Notes under the pieces: model-generated
The model's database searches: none
What the model was told of the DNA's origin: nothing
The model's input: only the letters and a program-made list of their open reading frames with translations
Source: Parundibacterium terreum
Lineage (GTDB): Bacteria > Pseudomonadota > Gammaproteobacteria > Burkholderiales > Burkholderiaceae_D
Assembly (NCBI RefSeq): GCF_014636315.1
Contig: NZ_BMED01000006.1
Span: 124,001-188,000, forward strand
Direction: 5' to 3'
Length of the DNA: 64,000 nucleotides
Shown here: positions 1 to 9,104 of the stretch, one piece after another
Position numbering within the stretch: position 1 is the first letter of the stretch
Layout of the letters: every line of letters starts with the position of its first letter
Program-made: the position numbers and the translations under genes

Positions 1-615
1 GATATCGCTGTGCCTGCCAATATCGAGCAGCATCTGAGTTCCGGCAAAGGCGAAACACCTAAATCCAGCGACCCGCGCTTTCAGCATCACGAGCATCACA
101 TCATCGCCACTGCGCAGCATGCACTGGATGCCGCCGCTGAAAAAGCGCGCGCATCCGGCATCGCCGCGTATATCCTGTCCGACGGCATAGAGGGCGAAGC
201 GCGCGATGTCGGCATCGTGCATGCAGCGCTGGCCAAGCAGATTGCCGGCAAGGGCCAGCCTTTCAGCAAGCCCTGTGTGGTGCTGTCCGGCGGTGAAACC
301 ACGGTGACCGTGCGCGGCAGCGGGCGCGGCGGCCGCAACGCAGAATTCCTGCTGAGCCTGGCCGTGACGCTGGACGGCTACCCCGGTATCTACGCGCTGG
401 CCTGCGATACCGACGGCATAGACGGTTCGGAAGACAATGCCGGCGCCGTGTATGCCCCCGATTCCGCCGGCCGCGCGGCAGCACAGGGCCTGCGTCCGAA
501 AAACCTGCTGGAAAACAACGACGGCTACGGCTTTTTCAATGCGCTGGACGACCTGATCGTCAGCGGCCCTACCCGCACCAATGTCAACGACTTCCGCGCG
601 ATGCTGATTTTATGA
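1..615 (+). CDS. ttuD: Glycerate 2-kinase / hydroxypyruvate reductase family (MOFRL), C-terminal part
   Basis: The reading frame is open from the first base, so the gene starts outside the window and only about 204 C-terminal residues are seen. The stretch carries the family's glycine-rich segment SGGETTVTVRGSGRGGRN followed by the MOFRL-type motif CDTDGIDGSEDNAGA, as in bacterial type II glycerate kinases (TtuD/GckA). Known role of the family: ATP-dependent phosphorylation of D-glycerate to 2-phosphoglycerate in the cytoplasm. A pyruvate kinase gene follows on the same strand. This matches the ttuD-ttuE order known from tartrate/glycerate utilisation loci, where 2-phosphoglycerate passes through enolase to pyruvate kinase. 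The symbol is given by family resemblance; the N-terminus cannot be checked. Confidence 0.88.
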   Translation, partial: DIAVPANIEQHLSSGKGETPKSSDPRFQHHEHHIIATAQHALDAAAEKARASGIAAYILSDGIEGEARDVGIVHAALAKQIAGKGQPFSKPCVVLSGGETTVTVRGSGRGGRNAEFLLSLAVTLDGYPGIYALACDTDGIDGSEDNAGAVYAPDSAGRAAAQGLRPKNLLENNDGYGFFNALDDLIVSGPTRTNVNDFRAMLIL

Positions 616-770
616 CGAGCATGCGATAAGCGCGGCTAAACGCCGTAACCCTCCCGTTTTTGCTGCATGCGGAGCCCTTCCGCGGCGACCTCCCGATTCA
701 TTCGCGGCGGCTGGGGCTCTGCATCGCTTGCAAACATATTCCATCCCAATTTACTGTGAGCCTTCTTATT

Positions 771-2195
771 ATGCGCCGTCTACGTAAAGCAAAAATCGTC
801 GCCACTCTTGGCCCCGCCAGCGATGACAGAACCACGATACAGGCCCTGTTCGAAGCCGGCGCCGATGTCTTCCGTTTCAATTTCAGCCACGGTACGCACG
901 CCGATCACCAGGTCCGCTACAACATCGTCAGGGATATAGAAAAATCGCTGGGCCGGCCTATCGCCATCCTGGCCGACTTGCAAGGCCCCAAGCTGCGGGT
1001 AGGCCAGTTCGCAGACGGCAAGGTGGTGCTGGAGGCTGGCGCAGAGTTCACTCTCGACAATGATCCTACCCCCGGCGACAGCCGGCGCGTTTGCCTGCCG
1101 CATCCGGAATTGTTTGCGGTGATTACCGGCGGCCAGTCGCTGCTGCTGGACGACGGCAAGCTGAAACTGCAAGTACTGGACAGCGACGGCCAGGCTATCC
1201 GCACCCGCGTGGTCAATGGCGGCGTGCTGTCCGACCGCAAGGGTGTCAATGTGCCGGATGCGGTACTGCCTATCCCGGCCTTGACCGCGAAAGACAAGCG
1301 CGACCTGTCGTTTGCGCTGGAGCTGGGTGTGGACTGGATTGCACTTTCCTTCGTGCAAAGGCCGGAAGATATCCTGGAGGCACGCGCCATCATAGGCCAG
1401 CGCGCCGGCTTGCTGGCCAAGCTGGAAAAACCGGCAGCACTGCAGCAACTGGATGCGATCGTGCAGGTATCCGACGCAGTGATGGTGGCGCGCGGCGACC
1501 TCGGCGTGGAGCTGCCGCCGGAACAGGTGCCCGGCGCGCAAAAACGCATACTGCGCAGTTGCCGCGCGCACGGCGTACCTATCGTGATCGCCACGCAGAT
1601 GCTGGAATCAATGATCTCGGCACCGGTACCGACCCGCGCTGAAGCATCGGACGTCGCCAGCGCCATTTATGACGGCGCCGACGCGGTAATGCTGTCGGCA
1701 GAATCGGCCAGCGGCGCCTACCCGGTACAAGCGGTGCAAATGATGAACCGCATCATCAGCGAAGTGGAAAAAGATCCGCTATACCGCAATATGCTGGACG
1801 CACAGCAAGTCACACCGCGCGCCGACAAGGGCGACGCCATCTGCTCGGCCTTGCGCAGTGTCACGCAAATCATCGGTGCGGTTGCTACGGTGACTTACAC
1901 GACTTCCGGCCACACCAGCCTGCGTGCCGCGCGCGAGCGGCCGTCGGCGCCGATACTCAGCATCACGCCGCAACTCTCTACCGCGCGCAAGCTGGCGCTG
2001 GTATGGGGCGTGCATTCTACCGTCAGCGACAAGGTCCACAATGTGGACCAGATGGTGGCAGCCGCCTGCAGCACCGCACTGAACGAAGGTTTCGCGCAAC
2101 CCGGCGAGCAATTGACCATCACTGCCGGCATGCCTTTCGGCGAACCCGGCACCACCAATCTGCTGCGCATCGCCGAGGTCTGGCCACCGGCCTGA
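771..2195 (+). CDS. pyk: Pyruvate kinase
   Basis: Converts phosphoenolpyruvate and ADP to pyruvate and ATP in the cytoplasm. I chose the ATG at 771, which gives 474 residues, close to the usual 470-480, and places the conserved KAKIVATLGPAS at the N-terminus. The in-frame codons upstream of it encode non-conserved sequence. Visible landmarks are RFNFSHG, the catalytic-lysine segment LLAKLEKP, the metal-binding MVARGDLGVELP and the signature region TRAEASDVASAIYDGADAVM. The C-terminal regulatory domain is complete. No strong Shine-Dalgarno is visible before 771. It lies 155 bp after the glycerate kinase gene and probably works in the same glycerate-to-pyruvate route. Confidence 0.95.
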   Translation: MRRLRKAKIVATLGPASDDRTTIQALFEAGADVFRFNFSHGTHADHQVRYNIVRDIEKSLGRPIAILADLQGPKLRVGQFADGKVVLEAGAEFTLDNDPTPGDSRRVCLPHPELFAVITGGQSLLLDDGKLKLQVLDSDGQAIRTRVVNGGVLSDRKGVNVPDAVLPIPALTAKDKRDLSFALELGVDWIALSFVQRPEDILEARAIIGQRAGLLAKLEKPAALQQLDAIVQVSDAVMVARGDLGVELPPEQVPGAQKRILRSCRAHGVPIVIATQMLESMISAPVPTRAEASDVASAIYDGADAVMLSAESASGAYPVQAVQMMNRIISEVEKDPLYRNMLDAQQVTPRADKGDAICSALRSVTQIIGAVATVTYTTSGHTSLRAARERPSAPILSITPQLSTARKLALVWGVHSTVSDKVHNVDQMVAAACSTALNEGFAQPGEQLTITAGMPFGEPGTTNLLRIAEVWPPA

Positions 2196-2250
2196 ACCGG
2201 AGCGGCTACGCCCATTTAAGCCAAACCTGCCGCTGCAGCCACACAAGCCA

Positions 2251-2272
2251 CAGCCTCTGGATCCAGAGGCTG
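2251..2272. terminator. Perfect 22-bp palindrome between pyk and the urea channel gene
   Basis: The two halves CAGCCTCTGGA and TCCAGAGGCTG form a perfect stem 55 bp after the pyk stop codon. There is no T-run, so intrinsic termination is uncertain. It could act as an RNA-stabilising or attenuating hairpin. Confidence 0.4.
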
Positions 2273-2317
2273 CGGGACTTGCTACGCGCGTACCTTCCAT
2301 AACCTGTTTTCATCGCC

Positions 2318-3301
2318 ATGATCCATACTTACCGGCTACCCGGCCACCGCCGTCTGCAGGCAGCCCTGTGGGGAGCCCTGCAGAGTATTTTGAACGGTAT
2401 CTCGCAGATTTACTTCCAGGCCTCGCCTTTGACTGGTGCAGTGCTGTTGTTAGCGCTATATGTCAGCAAACCGGCGCTGGCGCTGGCTGCCGTTGCCGGT
2501 GCGGTGGGCGCCAACCTGCTGGCCTATGCAATGCGCCTGCCGCATCAGCAGATCAGGCAAGGCGTGTATGCGTATAACGCAGCTCTCAGCGGCGTTGCGC
2601 TGTGCGCGATGTACCAGATGAACATGGCTCTGTTGGTTTGCCTGCTCGTTGCCATAGCGGCAAGCGTGGCGGGCGCCCAGCTCCTACCCCGCTGGAGCCG
2701 GCTGCCGCTATTGACAGCGCCGTTCGTGCTGATCATGTTATCGGCAGGCATTGCGGAACACCAGACTGGATACCTGCTGCGGCTGGTGCTATCAGCTAAC
2801 ACCGTTGCCGCACCAACGTCCCTGATCGAATATGCATTTTATGCGCTGGCCCGGGCCAGCTTCATAGCCACCGCTCCCTTGGGCATGCTGGTCTTTGCCG
2901 CGCTGGCGAGGCAGCATTGGCACCAGGCAATCTGGGCCCTGCTGGGTACAGTGGCGGCATGGTTGCTGCTGGCTGCCATCGATGCATCCGGCGATGCGGA
3001 TTTGCAGCAATTTTTCTCACTGCATGCGATGGGGCTGGGGCTAAACTGCGCGCTGGCTGCGCAATGCCTGTGCGTGCAACAGCGCGCATGGCAATGGCGG
3101 CTGGCCGGCATCGTATTGACCCTGCTACTGGGCATGCTGTGCGCTGCCTGCGGCTTTTCCTGTTTTACCTTGCCTTTCGTGCTGGCGTGCTGGACCGTGT
3201 TGTATCTGTCAGCGCTAGCGGGCTTAGGTAGTCGGTCTGCAGTTACGCCGCCCTCCAGACGGGCGGACAGGCCGGATTGCCGGAAAAATGTGAAAACTTA
3301 A
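2318..3301 (+). CDS. Urea transporter (UT/SLC14 family channel)
   Basis: Predicted inner-membrane urea channel of 327 residues, close to the length of known bacterial UT proteins. The sequence is almost entirely hydrophobic, with about ten membrane segments in two related halves. Near the N-terminus [17 protein letters not shown] and then [12 protein letters not shown] match the family's pattern (Q-x-x-F-Q-x-x-P-x-T-G and G-x-N-x-x-L-x-G), which form the selectivity filter. No urease gene is near, so the channel may serve urea made by purine or arginine breakdown or act with a distant urease. The stop codon overlaps the convergent chemoreceptor gene by 3 bp. Confidence 0.85.
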   Translation: MIHTYRLPGHRRLQAALWGALQSILNGISQIYFQASPLTGAVLLLALYVSKPALALAAVAGAVGANLLAYAMRLPHQQIRQGVYAYNAALSGVALCAMYQMNMALLVCLLVAIAASVAGAQLLPRWSRLPLLTAPFVLIMLSAGIAEHQTGYLLRLVLSANTVAAPTSLIEYAFYALARASFIATAPLGMLVFAALARQHWHQAIWALLGTVAAWLLLAAIDASGDADLQQFFSLHAMGLGLNCALAAQCLCVQQRAWQWRLAGIVLTLLLGMLCAACGFSCFTLPFVLACWTVLYLSALAGLGSRSAVTPPSRRADRPDCRKNVKT

Positions 3302-5040
3302 AACTCTTCCCAGTCATCAGCGGAAGGTTTGCTGACAGGCTTTGCTACGGGCTTGGCTCCCGGTTTCATCGCCGGCTTGCTTGCAGCAGGTTCTGCTTCT
3401 GCAGGCTCCGGCGCTGCTGCCAGCATGGGCCGCTTCAACGGCGCCGCTGTTCTCGTTGGGGTGGCCGAAGTTGCTCTTGCTGCGCTTGGCTTGCTGTTTT
3501 GCGCCAGCTTGAATACGCTGACCACCTGCGCCAGATTGGCCGCCTGCTCTTGCATGCTGGCGGCCGCCGCTGCCGCCTCCTCGACCAGCGCCGCATTTTG
3601 CTGCGTCACCTGGTCCATCTGCGTGATGGCCTGGTTAACCTGTTCTATGCCTGTGCTCTGCTCGCTGCTGGCGGCGGCGATCTCGCTCATGATGTCGGCC
3701 ACCTGCTTGACCGAGGTCACGATCTCGTTCATAGAAACACCGGCATCATCCACCAGCTTGCTCCCGGCATCGACTTTTTCCACCGAATCATTGATCAGTT
3801 CCTTGATTTCCTTGGCTGCCCCCGCGGCACGCTGCGCCAGGTTACGCACTTCGGAAGCCACCACCGCAAAGCCACGGCCCTGTTCGCCGGCGCGCGCAGC
3901 CTCCACTGCGGCGTTCAGCGCCAGGATATTGGTCTGGAAGGCGATGCCATCGATGACGCCGATAATGTCCACGATCTTGCGCGAGCTTTCCTTGATGGAA
4001 CCCATGGTATCGACGACCTGTTCCACTACCTTGCCGCCCTTGGTCGCATAGTCGCTGGCGGATACCACCAGCTGGTTGGCCTGCCGCGCATTGTCGGCAT
4101 TCTGGCGTACCGTGGAAGTCAGCTCTTCCATTGACGATGCAGTTTCTTCCAGGCTGGACGCCTGTTCTTCGGTGCGCTGCGACAAGTCCAGGTTGCCGCT
4201 GGCGATTTCGCTGGATGCGGTAGCAATGGTATCGGTGCTGATCCTGACTTCGCTGACGGTGGTAATCAGGCTGTCGTTCATTTCCTTCAGCGATTGCAGC
4301 AGCTTGCCGGTTTCATTGGTGGAATCGACCTCGATATGCTGCGTCAGATCGCCGCTGGCAACCGTCTGCGCGATACTGACTGCATAATCCAGTGGCGCTG
4401 AAATGCTGCGTATCAGCCAGTAACCGACCACCGCACCCAGCAACAAGCCCAGCACGATCGCCGTGATGGACAGGGTACGGAAAGTGCTGAAATTGCTTTG
4501 CGATGTGTCGTATTCGCCCTTGCCCACATCAAGTTGTATTTTAATTAATCCATCCATGTCGGAAAACAGCGGTACGGCAAGCTGCGTCATCGGGCCCTGC
4601 AAAAGCTCGGTGGTCTTGGCCACGTCTTTTGCTCGCATCGCCACCAGTGCCGGCTTCACTGCGTCGCTGGCAAACTTGTTGCGGCTCTCGGTATAGTGGT
4701 CGGCCAGCTTCTTTTCATCCGGGGTCAGGTAGGTGGCCATGTATTCCCCCCAGATCTTGTCTCCCTGCTCCAGCAATTTCTCGACATCGGCGGCCTGCTG
4801 GTCCAGCGTGCCGGGATCCAGGGCTATCGCCTTGGCTATCCCCAGTTGCTGGCGATTGACGATACGGGCGACAGAATCCAGTTGCCCCAGTGCGATCAGC
4901 CTGTCTTCATACAGGGTTTTAAAAGAGCCGTTGGTGGCACCCAGGCTATACAAGCCGCTCAGACCTATCGCGGCCAGCAGCACCGACAAAAAGGCAATGA
5001 CAAAGATCAGGCGTGATTTGATGGTGGTATTTTTGAACAT
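3298..5040 (-). CDS. Methyl-accepting chemotaxis protein (Tar-like 4HB sensor)
   Basis: Inner-membrane chemoreceptor of 580 residues. The start at 5040 is preferred because AAGGTGAG lies a few bases upstream; a longer form from 5079 lacks such a site. Order of parts: first membrane helix about 10-30, periplasmic four-helix-bundle sensor about 35-185, second helix about 190-212, HAMP, then the methyl-accepting coiled coil with the conserved hairpin tip [19 protein letters not shown]. After a linker of Lys-Pro-Ala repeats the protein ends DDWEEF, which fits the x-W-x-x-F pattern of CheR-tethering tails. It should signal to CheA/CheW; the ligand is unknown. A second receptor of the same build is at 27016-28803. 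Confidence 0.95.
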   Translation of the reverse strand: MFKNTTIKSRLIFVIAFLSVLLAAIGLSGLYSLGATNGSFKTLYEDRLIALGQLDSVARIVNRQQLGIAKAIALDPGTLDQQAADVEKLLEQGDKIWGEYMATYLTPDEKKLADHYTESRNKFASDAVKPALVAMRAKDVAKTTELLQGPMTQLAVPLFSDMDGLIKIQLDVGKGEYDTSQSNFSTFRTLSITAIVLGLLLGAVVGYWLIRSISAPLDYAVSIAQTVASGDLTQHIEVDSTNETGKLLQSLKEMNDSLITTVSEVRISTDTIATASSEIASGNLDLSQRTEEQASSLEETASSMEELTSTVRQNADNARQANQLVVSASDYATKGGKVVEQVVDTMGSIKESSRKIVDIIGVIDGIAFQTNILALNAAVEAARAGEQGRGFAVVASEVRNLAQRAAGAAKEIKELINDSVEKVDAGSKLVDDAGVSMNEIVTSVKQVADIMSEIAAASSEQSTGIEQVNQAITQMDQVTQQNAALVEEAAAAAASMQEQAANLAQVVSVFKLAQNSKPSAARATSATPTRTAAPLKRPMLAAAPEPAEAEPAASKPAMKPGAKPVAKPVSKPSADDWEEF

Positions 5041-5585
5041 CTGGCTCACCTTGGGTTGGCTGGAGTCTGGGGAAAACATATGGCAGGCGGGAGCGCGCCA
5101 TGTAAGTAGAACTCATTTCATCAATAGGAGCGAGTGCGAACGAATCCATTTGGGATGCAGTGCGAGGCGTGTCGCGACGCAAAGGGTGGCTCCCTTTGCT
5201 AGCGGCGCAACGCTGCAATGCGCCCAAATGGGCCGTTCCCGAAGGGTTTGTCTTAAAAGTGGCGCTGGCCGCGTTGCGCTCGTTGTCAATAGCTCGCTAT
5301 TGACGCCTCGCACGCCTTGCCAGCGCCGCTTTTAAGACAAACGCATCTCACTCCTATTGATGAAATGAGTTCTAAAATCAAGCAGAATCTAAGCAGAATC
5401 GAATACAATGCCCATGCCCGGCGGCACCGGCCTTGCAGCCGGACGGTGCATTGCCTCTGGTCAACGAACATGCGCTACCGATGCCTAAAGTTCATTTATC
5501 CATCTTTAACAATCCGTAAGCACAATCGCCAACCCTTGCTTGCCATTGCGACAAGCAAGCTGACAACAGCCGCCCGCAGAAGGCG
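5041..5585. other. Gene-free interval holding a MITE-like element
   Basis: No convincing gene is seen between the chemoreceptor start and the end of the TPR gene. The middle of the interval is taken up by the palindromic element at 5107-5374. The short reading frames here cross its inverted repeats and have no recognisable product. Confidence 0.7.
5107..5374. mobile_element. MITE-like palindromic element with 24-bp terminal inverted repeats
   Basis: Bases 5107-5130 and 5351-5374 are perfect inverted copies of each other (outer sequence TAGAACTCATTTCATCAATA). Inside lies a second inverted pair, 5246-5269 and 5319-5342, with one mismatch in 24. At the centre is a small hairpin at 5285-5304 (GTCAATAG, loop CTCG, CTATTGAC). 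If the outermost TA is a target duplication, the pattern fits a non-autonomous element of the IS630/Tc1-mariner kind, which insert at TA; this assignment is inference. The element is 268 bp, encodes no plausible protein and occurs once in the window. Confidence 0.75.
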
Positions 5586-6038
5586 CTACAAGTGCTTTTT
5601 ATACTCGGCAACCGCTTCCTGCAGATCCTTGTATTGTTCGCAAGACGAATTGCACAGGCTCGCCAATGCCGCCAACTGCTTTTCCGCATTGGGAAGGTCT
5701 TTCGCCTGCAGATAGGCTTCGCCCAGGTATTCATGCGCGCCCAGATGTCCGGGGTTCAGCTTCAAGGCTATCTCGTAATGTTCAAAGGCCTTGTCCAGAT
5801 TGGCTTGCTTGCGATAGGTATAGCCGAGCAGGTTATGGATGTCGGCATTATTCGGGTCCAGCGCCACCGCCTTTTGCAGGCTGGCCAGCGCCGGCTTCCA
5901 TTGTTTGGCATCCAGCGATTTGCGCGCGTCTTCATAATAGGATTTGGCAGTGGGCGCCGGCGCCACAGTCGGCATATCCGACGCCAGGCAAGAGGCAGCC
6001 TGGCAAACCAGGCACAGGGCTAGCAGGTGTTTTTTCAT
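5586..6038 (-). CDS. Small secreted TPR-repeat protein
   Basis: A 150-residue protein starting at an ATG preceded by GGGAG. The first 19 residues (MKKHLLALCLVCQAASCLA) look like a signal peptide. At least two and probably three tetratricopeptide repeats follow between about 33 and 140, with typical spacing such as ALDPNNADIHNLLGYTYRKQ and ALKLNPGHLGAHEYLGEAYL. TPR proteins hold protein partners; a periplasmic scaffold role is likely but the partner is unknown. Two Cys residues near the C-terminus (LCNSSCEQ) could form a disulfide. It stands alone, transcribed away from the ABC operon. Confidence 0.8.
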   Translation of the reverse strand: MKKHLLALCLVCQAASCLASDMPTVAPAPTAKSYYEDARKSLDAKQWKPALASLQKAVALDPNNADIHNLLGYTYRKQANLDKAFEHYEIALKLNPGHLGAHEYLGEAYLQAKDLPNAEKQLAALASLCNSSCEQYKDLQEAVAEYKKHL

Positions 6039-6368
6039 GGGCAGCTCCCATTACGGTGGCACTGAAAAACCAGGCGCAGGCAAACTCATGCCTACCGTGG
6101 CCTGGAGCAATTCTTGCTGTGCTTTTTACTGTACTCGTTCGTCTTGCTTTAGCTTATGCAGCCTATGCCGCCAGGGCGGTACTGGCAAGGAAAAAATCAA
6201 GGCAGAGCGGGTTTCGCAACATCCGCCATCGCAGTCACTGTCTATTTCTCAACTGCGTCGCTATACAACACATATAATTAACAAAGAATACACGCCATGC
6301 TGTGCGGATGATGTTTGCTGCATTGCGTCGCCCCTACTCTCGAAAAACCGATGACATGAAAGGCCATT
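6039..6368. other. Upstream region of the ABC importer operon
   Basis: This 330-bp interval between divergently read genes has no supported gene. Its AT-rich right half should hold the operon promoter, including the TATAAT at 6273-6278. Confidence 0.6.
6273..6278 (+). promoter_or_regulatory. Candidate -10 box for the ABC importer operon
   Basis: A perfect TATAAT sits 90 bp before the first gene of the importer in an AT-rich stretch. The -35 region at the expected distance is poor, so an activator may be needed or the box may be accidental. Confidence 0.35.
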
Positions 6369-7985
6369 GTGACCCCTGCCACGTCCGACACGCCACACCG
6401 ACCTGAGCCGCCCAGACTGGAACTCTCCGGCATCTGCAAGAGCTATCCCGCAGTCGTCGCCAATGACAATGTCAGCCTGACTGTCGGCCCCGGTGAAATC
6501 CATGCGGTGCTCGGTGAAAACGGCGCAGGCAAATCCACGCTGATGAAGATCATCTTCGGCGCAGTCAAACCGGATGCAGGCACCGTGCGCTGGAATGGTG
6601 CCGCCGTACATATTGCCAATCCCCAGGATGCACGCAAGCTGGGCATAGCGATGGTGTTCCAGCATTTTTCACTGTTTGATACGCTGACGGTCGCTGAAAA
6701 TATCGCGCTCGGCCTGTCCGCCGACGTCAATATGGCGAAGCTGGCCGAACAGATACGCCAGACCGGCCACAACTATGGACTGGAGCTGGAGCCGCATCGC
6801 CATGTGCACACGCTGTCGGTCGGCGAGCGGCAAAGGGTGGAAATCGTGCGTGCGCTGCTGACCCGGCCCCAGTTGCTGATACTGGACGAGCCTACATCCG
6901 TGCTGACGCCGCAGGCGGTGCAAAAACTGTTTGTCACCTTGCGCAAGATCTCGGCGGAAGGATGCAGCATCCTGTATATCAGCCACAAGCTCGATGAAAT
7001 CCGTGAGCTGTGCCATTCCGCCACGGTAATGCGCGGAGGCAAAGTCACCGGCCATTGCGATCCGGCGCAGGAGACTGCGGCCAGCCTGTCGCGCCTGATG
7101 ATAGGCGCGGAACCGCAACAAGAGGCAGAGCCAAAACCGCATGCGCCGGGCGAAGTGCGCTTGCAGATACGCCAGCTCAGCCTGGCGCGCGCGCACGCTT
7201 TTGCCACGCCGCTGGACAGCATCAGCCTGGATGTATGCAGCGGCGAAATCGTCGGCATCGCCGGCGTGTCCGGCAACGGCCAGCAGGAATTGCTGGCCGC
7301 ACTGTCCGGCGAAGACCGCCGCGCCAGGCCGGACATGATCACACTGACCGGCAAGGCAGTCGGCAATCTGGGACCCAATGCGCGCCGTGCGCGCGGCCAG
7401 AGCCTGGTGCCGGAAGAGCGCCTGGGCCGCGGCGCGGTGCCGGAGATGAGCCTGACTGACAACATGCTGCTGTCGCACCAGAAAGCGCCGTTTGTCGTGA
7501 ACGGCATGATACGGTTTGCGCATGCAGTCCAGGCTGCCGCCGACATCATAGCCCGCTTCAAGGTCAAGGCCTCCGGCCCGGCAGCACTGGCCAAAAGCCT
7601 GTCCGGCGGCAACTTGCAGAAATTCATTGTCGGCCGCGAAATCGTGCGCCAGCCCCAGGTGTTTGTGGTGGCGCAGCCGACCTGGGGGGTGGACGTGGGC
7701 GCGGCAGCGCAAATCCATCATGAGATACGCCTGCTGAAAGAAGCAGGCTGCGCGGTATTGATCATTTCCGAAGAACTGGACGAGCTGTTTCACCTGTGCG
7801 ACCGCCTGCATGTGATTGCCAAGGGCAGGCTGTCGCCGTCTATCTCCAGCCGGCTGGCAACACGCGAACAGATAGGATTGTGGATGAGCGGATTGTGGGA
7901 TAAAAACGAAGCCGATGACGAGCACGGCAACAGCGGCGGCCTGGCAGCTTTCACCACACAGCGGGGGGAGCTAGCCGGTGTCTAA
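6369..7985 (+). CDS. ABC importer ATPase, duplicated domain (nucleoside/BMP type)
   Basis: Cytoplasmic ATPase of 538 residues with two ABC domains, as in the RbsA/YufO/NupO group. Domain one has Walker A GENGAGKST, signature LSVGERQRVEI and Walker B LLILDEPT. Domain two has a diverged Walker A (GVSGNGQQE), signature LSGGNLQKFIVGREI and VVAQPTWGVDVG. The second P-loop lacks the usual Lys-Ser/Thr, which is normal for this group. The start is GTG with AAAGG upstream. It overlaps the next gene by 8 bp, so translation is coupled. The two permeases and the BMP lipoprotein that follow point to purine nucleoside or related uptake. Confidence 0.93.
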   Translation: MTPATSDTPHRPEPPRLELSGICKSYPAVVANDNVSLTVGPGEIHAVLGENGAGKSTLMKIIFGAVKPDAGTVRWNGAAVHIANPQDARKLGIAMVFQHFSLFDTLTVAENIALGLSADVNMAKLAEQIRQTGHNYGLELEPHRHVHTLSVGERQRVEIVRALLTRPQLLILDEPTSVLTPQAVQKLFVTLRKISAEGCSILYISHKLDEIRELCHSATVMRGGKVTGHCDPAQETAASLSRLMIGAEPQQEAEPKPHAPGEVRLQIRQLSLARAHAFATPLDSISLDVCSGEIVGIAGVSGNGQQELLAALSGEDRRARPDMITLTGKAVGNLGPNARRARGQSLVPEERLGRGAVPEMSLTDNMLLSHQKAPFVVNGMIRFAHAVQAAADIIARFKVKASGPAALAKSLSGGNLQKFIVGREIVRQPQVFVVAQPTWGVDVGAAAQIHHEIRLLKEAGCAVLIISEELDELFHLCDRLHVIAKGRLSPSISSRLATREQIGLWMSGLWDKNEADDEHGNSGGLAAFTTQRGELAGV

Positions 7986-9096
7986 TCCCTTTGCCGCCTT
8001 TTTCCCTGTCAAGCTGGAACTGCGCGCGGTACCGTCGCGCAATATGGCTTACTTTTCTCCAGTACTGGCACTGGCGCTGACGCTGTTTTTCGGCGCGCTG
8101 CTCTTTCTGGCGCTGGGCAAGAATCCGCTCAGCGGCCTGCAAGTCTTCTTGCTGGAACCGCTGAAGACGCGTTCTTCCATTTCTGAACTGCTGCTGAAGA
8201 CCACGCCGCTGGTCTTGTGCGCACTGGGCTTGTCGATCTGCTATCGCGCCAATGTCTGGAATATCGGGGCGGAAGGCCAGTTGATCGCCGGTGGTATCGC
8301 AGCCGGCAGCACGGTGCTGATGTTCGATAACAGCGCCCACCTGCTGCCCGGCGGCATGGTGCTGTTGCTGGCCAGCCTGGCGGGCATCGCAGGCGGGGCC
8401 TTGTGGGCTGGCATCACCGCGCTGCTGCGCGACCGCTTCAATGCCAATGAAATCCTGGTATCGCTGATGCTGACCTATATCGCGCAATTGCTGCTGATGT
8501 ATATGGTGAACGGCCCGCTGAAGGATCCGCACGGGATGAACTTCCCGCAGTCGCGCGTGTTTTCTTCCGAATTCCTGCTGCCCGTGCTGTTTGCCGGCAG
8601 CCGCCTGCATATAGGCTTTGCGGTGATGCTGGTCGCAACCGCAGTGATGACGGTATTTGTATACCGCAGCTTTGCCGGTTATCGGCTGACGGTAGGCGGG
8701 CTGGCGCCGCTGGCCGCCAGGTATGCGGGATTTTCCAGCCGCCGCGCGCTGTGGACTTCGCTGCTGATTTCCGGAGGTTTTGCCGGCATCGCCGGAGCCT
8801 TTGAAGTAACCGGCCCCATAGGCCAGGTCTTGCCATCCATTTCGCCCGGCTATGGCTTTGCCGCGATCATTGTCGCTTTTGTCGGCAGGCTGAATCCGAT
8901 AGGCAGCATCTTCGGCGGCCTGATCCTATCGCTGTTCTATCTGGGCGGCGAGATGGCGCAATCGCGCCTGGGCCTGCCCTCCGCCATCACCGGGCTGTTC
9001 CAGGGCATGCTGCTGTTCCTGCTGCTGGCCTGCGACACGCTGATCAACTACCGTTTGCGCTGGCTGAAGCCGGCGGCAAATGCGCACACTGCATAA
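7978..9096 (+). CDS. ABC importer permease 1 (nucleoside/BMP type)
   Basis: Inner-membrane permease of 372 residues in the BPD_transp_2 family (NupP/YufP-like). About eight to ten hydrophobic segments are visible, with the family landmarks RANVWNIGAEGQLIAGG and a cytoplasmic loop containing GLAPLAARYAG. The start is a GTG inside the end of the ATPase gene, with the GGGGGGAG run at 7962-7969 as a strong ribosome site. It should form a heteromeric channel with the next permease. Confidence 0.93.
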   Translation: MSNPFAAFFPVKLELRAVPSRNMAYFSPVLALALTLFFGALLFLALGKNPLSGLQVFLLEPLKTRSSISELLLKTTPLVLCALGLSICYRANVWNIGAEGQLIAGGIAAGSTVLMFDNSAHLLPGGMVLLLASLAGIAGGALWAGITALLRDRFNANEILVSLMLTYIAQLLLMYMVNGPLKDPHGMNFPQSRVFSSEFLLPVLFAGSRLHIGFAVMLVATAVMTVFVYRSFAGYRLTVGGLAPLAARYAGFSSRRALWTSLLISGGFAGIAGAFEVTGPIGQVLPSISPGYGFAAIIVAFVGRLNPIGSIFGGLILSLFYLGGEMAQSRLGLPSAITGLFQGMLLFLLLACDTLINYRLRWLKPAANAHTA

Positions 9097-9104
9097 GGGC
9101 ATCC

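Noticed and set aside
5317-5715. 132-codon plus-strand frame near the MITE-like element
   Set aside because: It begins inside the palindromic element and overlaps the TPR gene on the other strand. Its sequence is rich in Arg and Cys, as is usual for noise.
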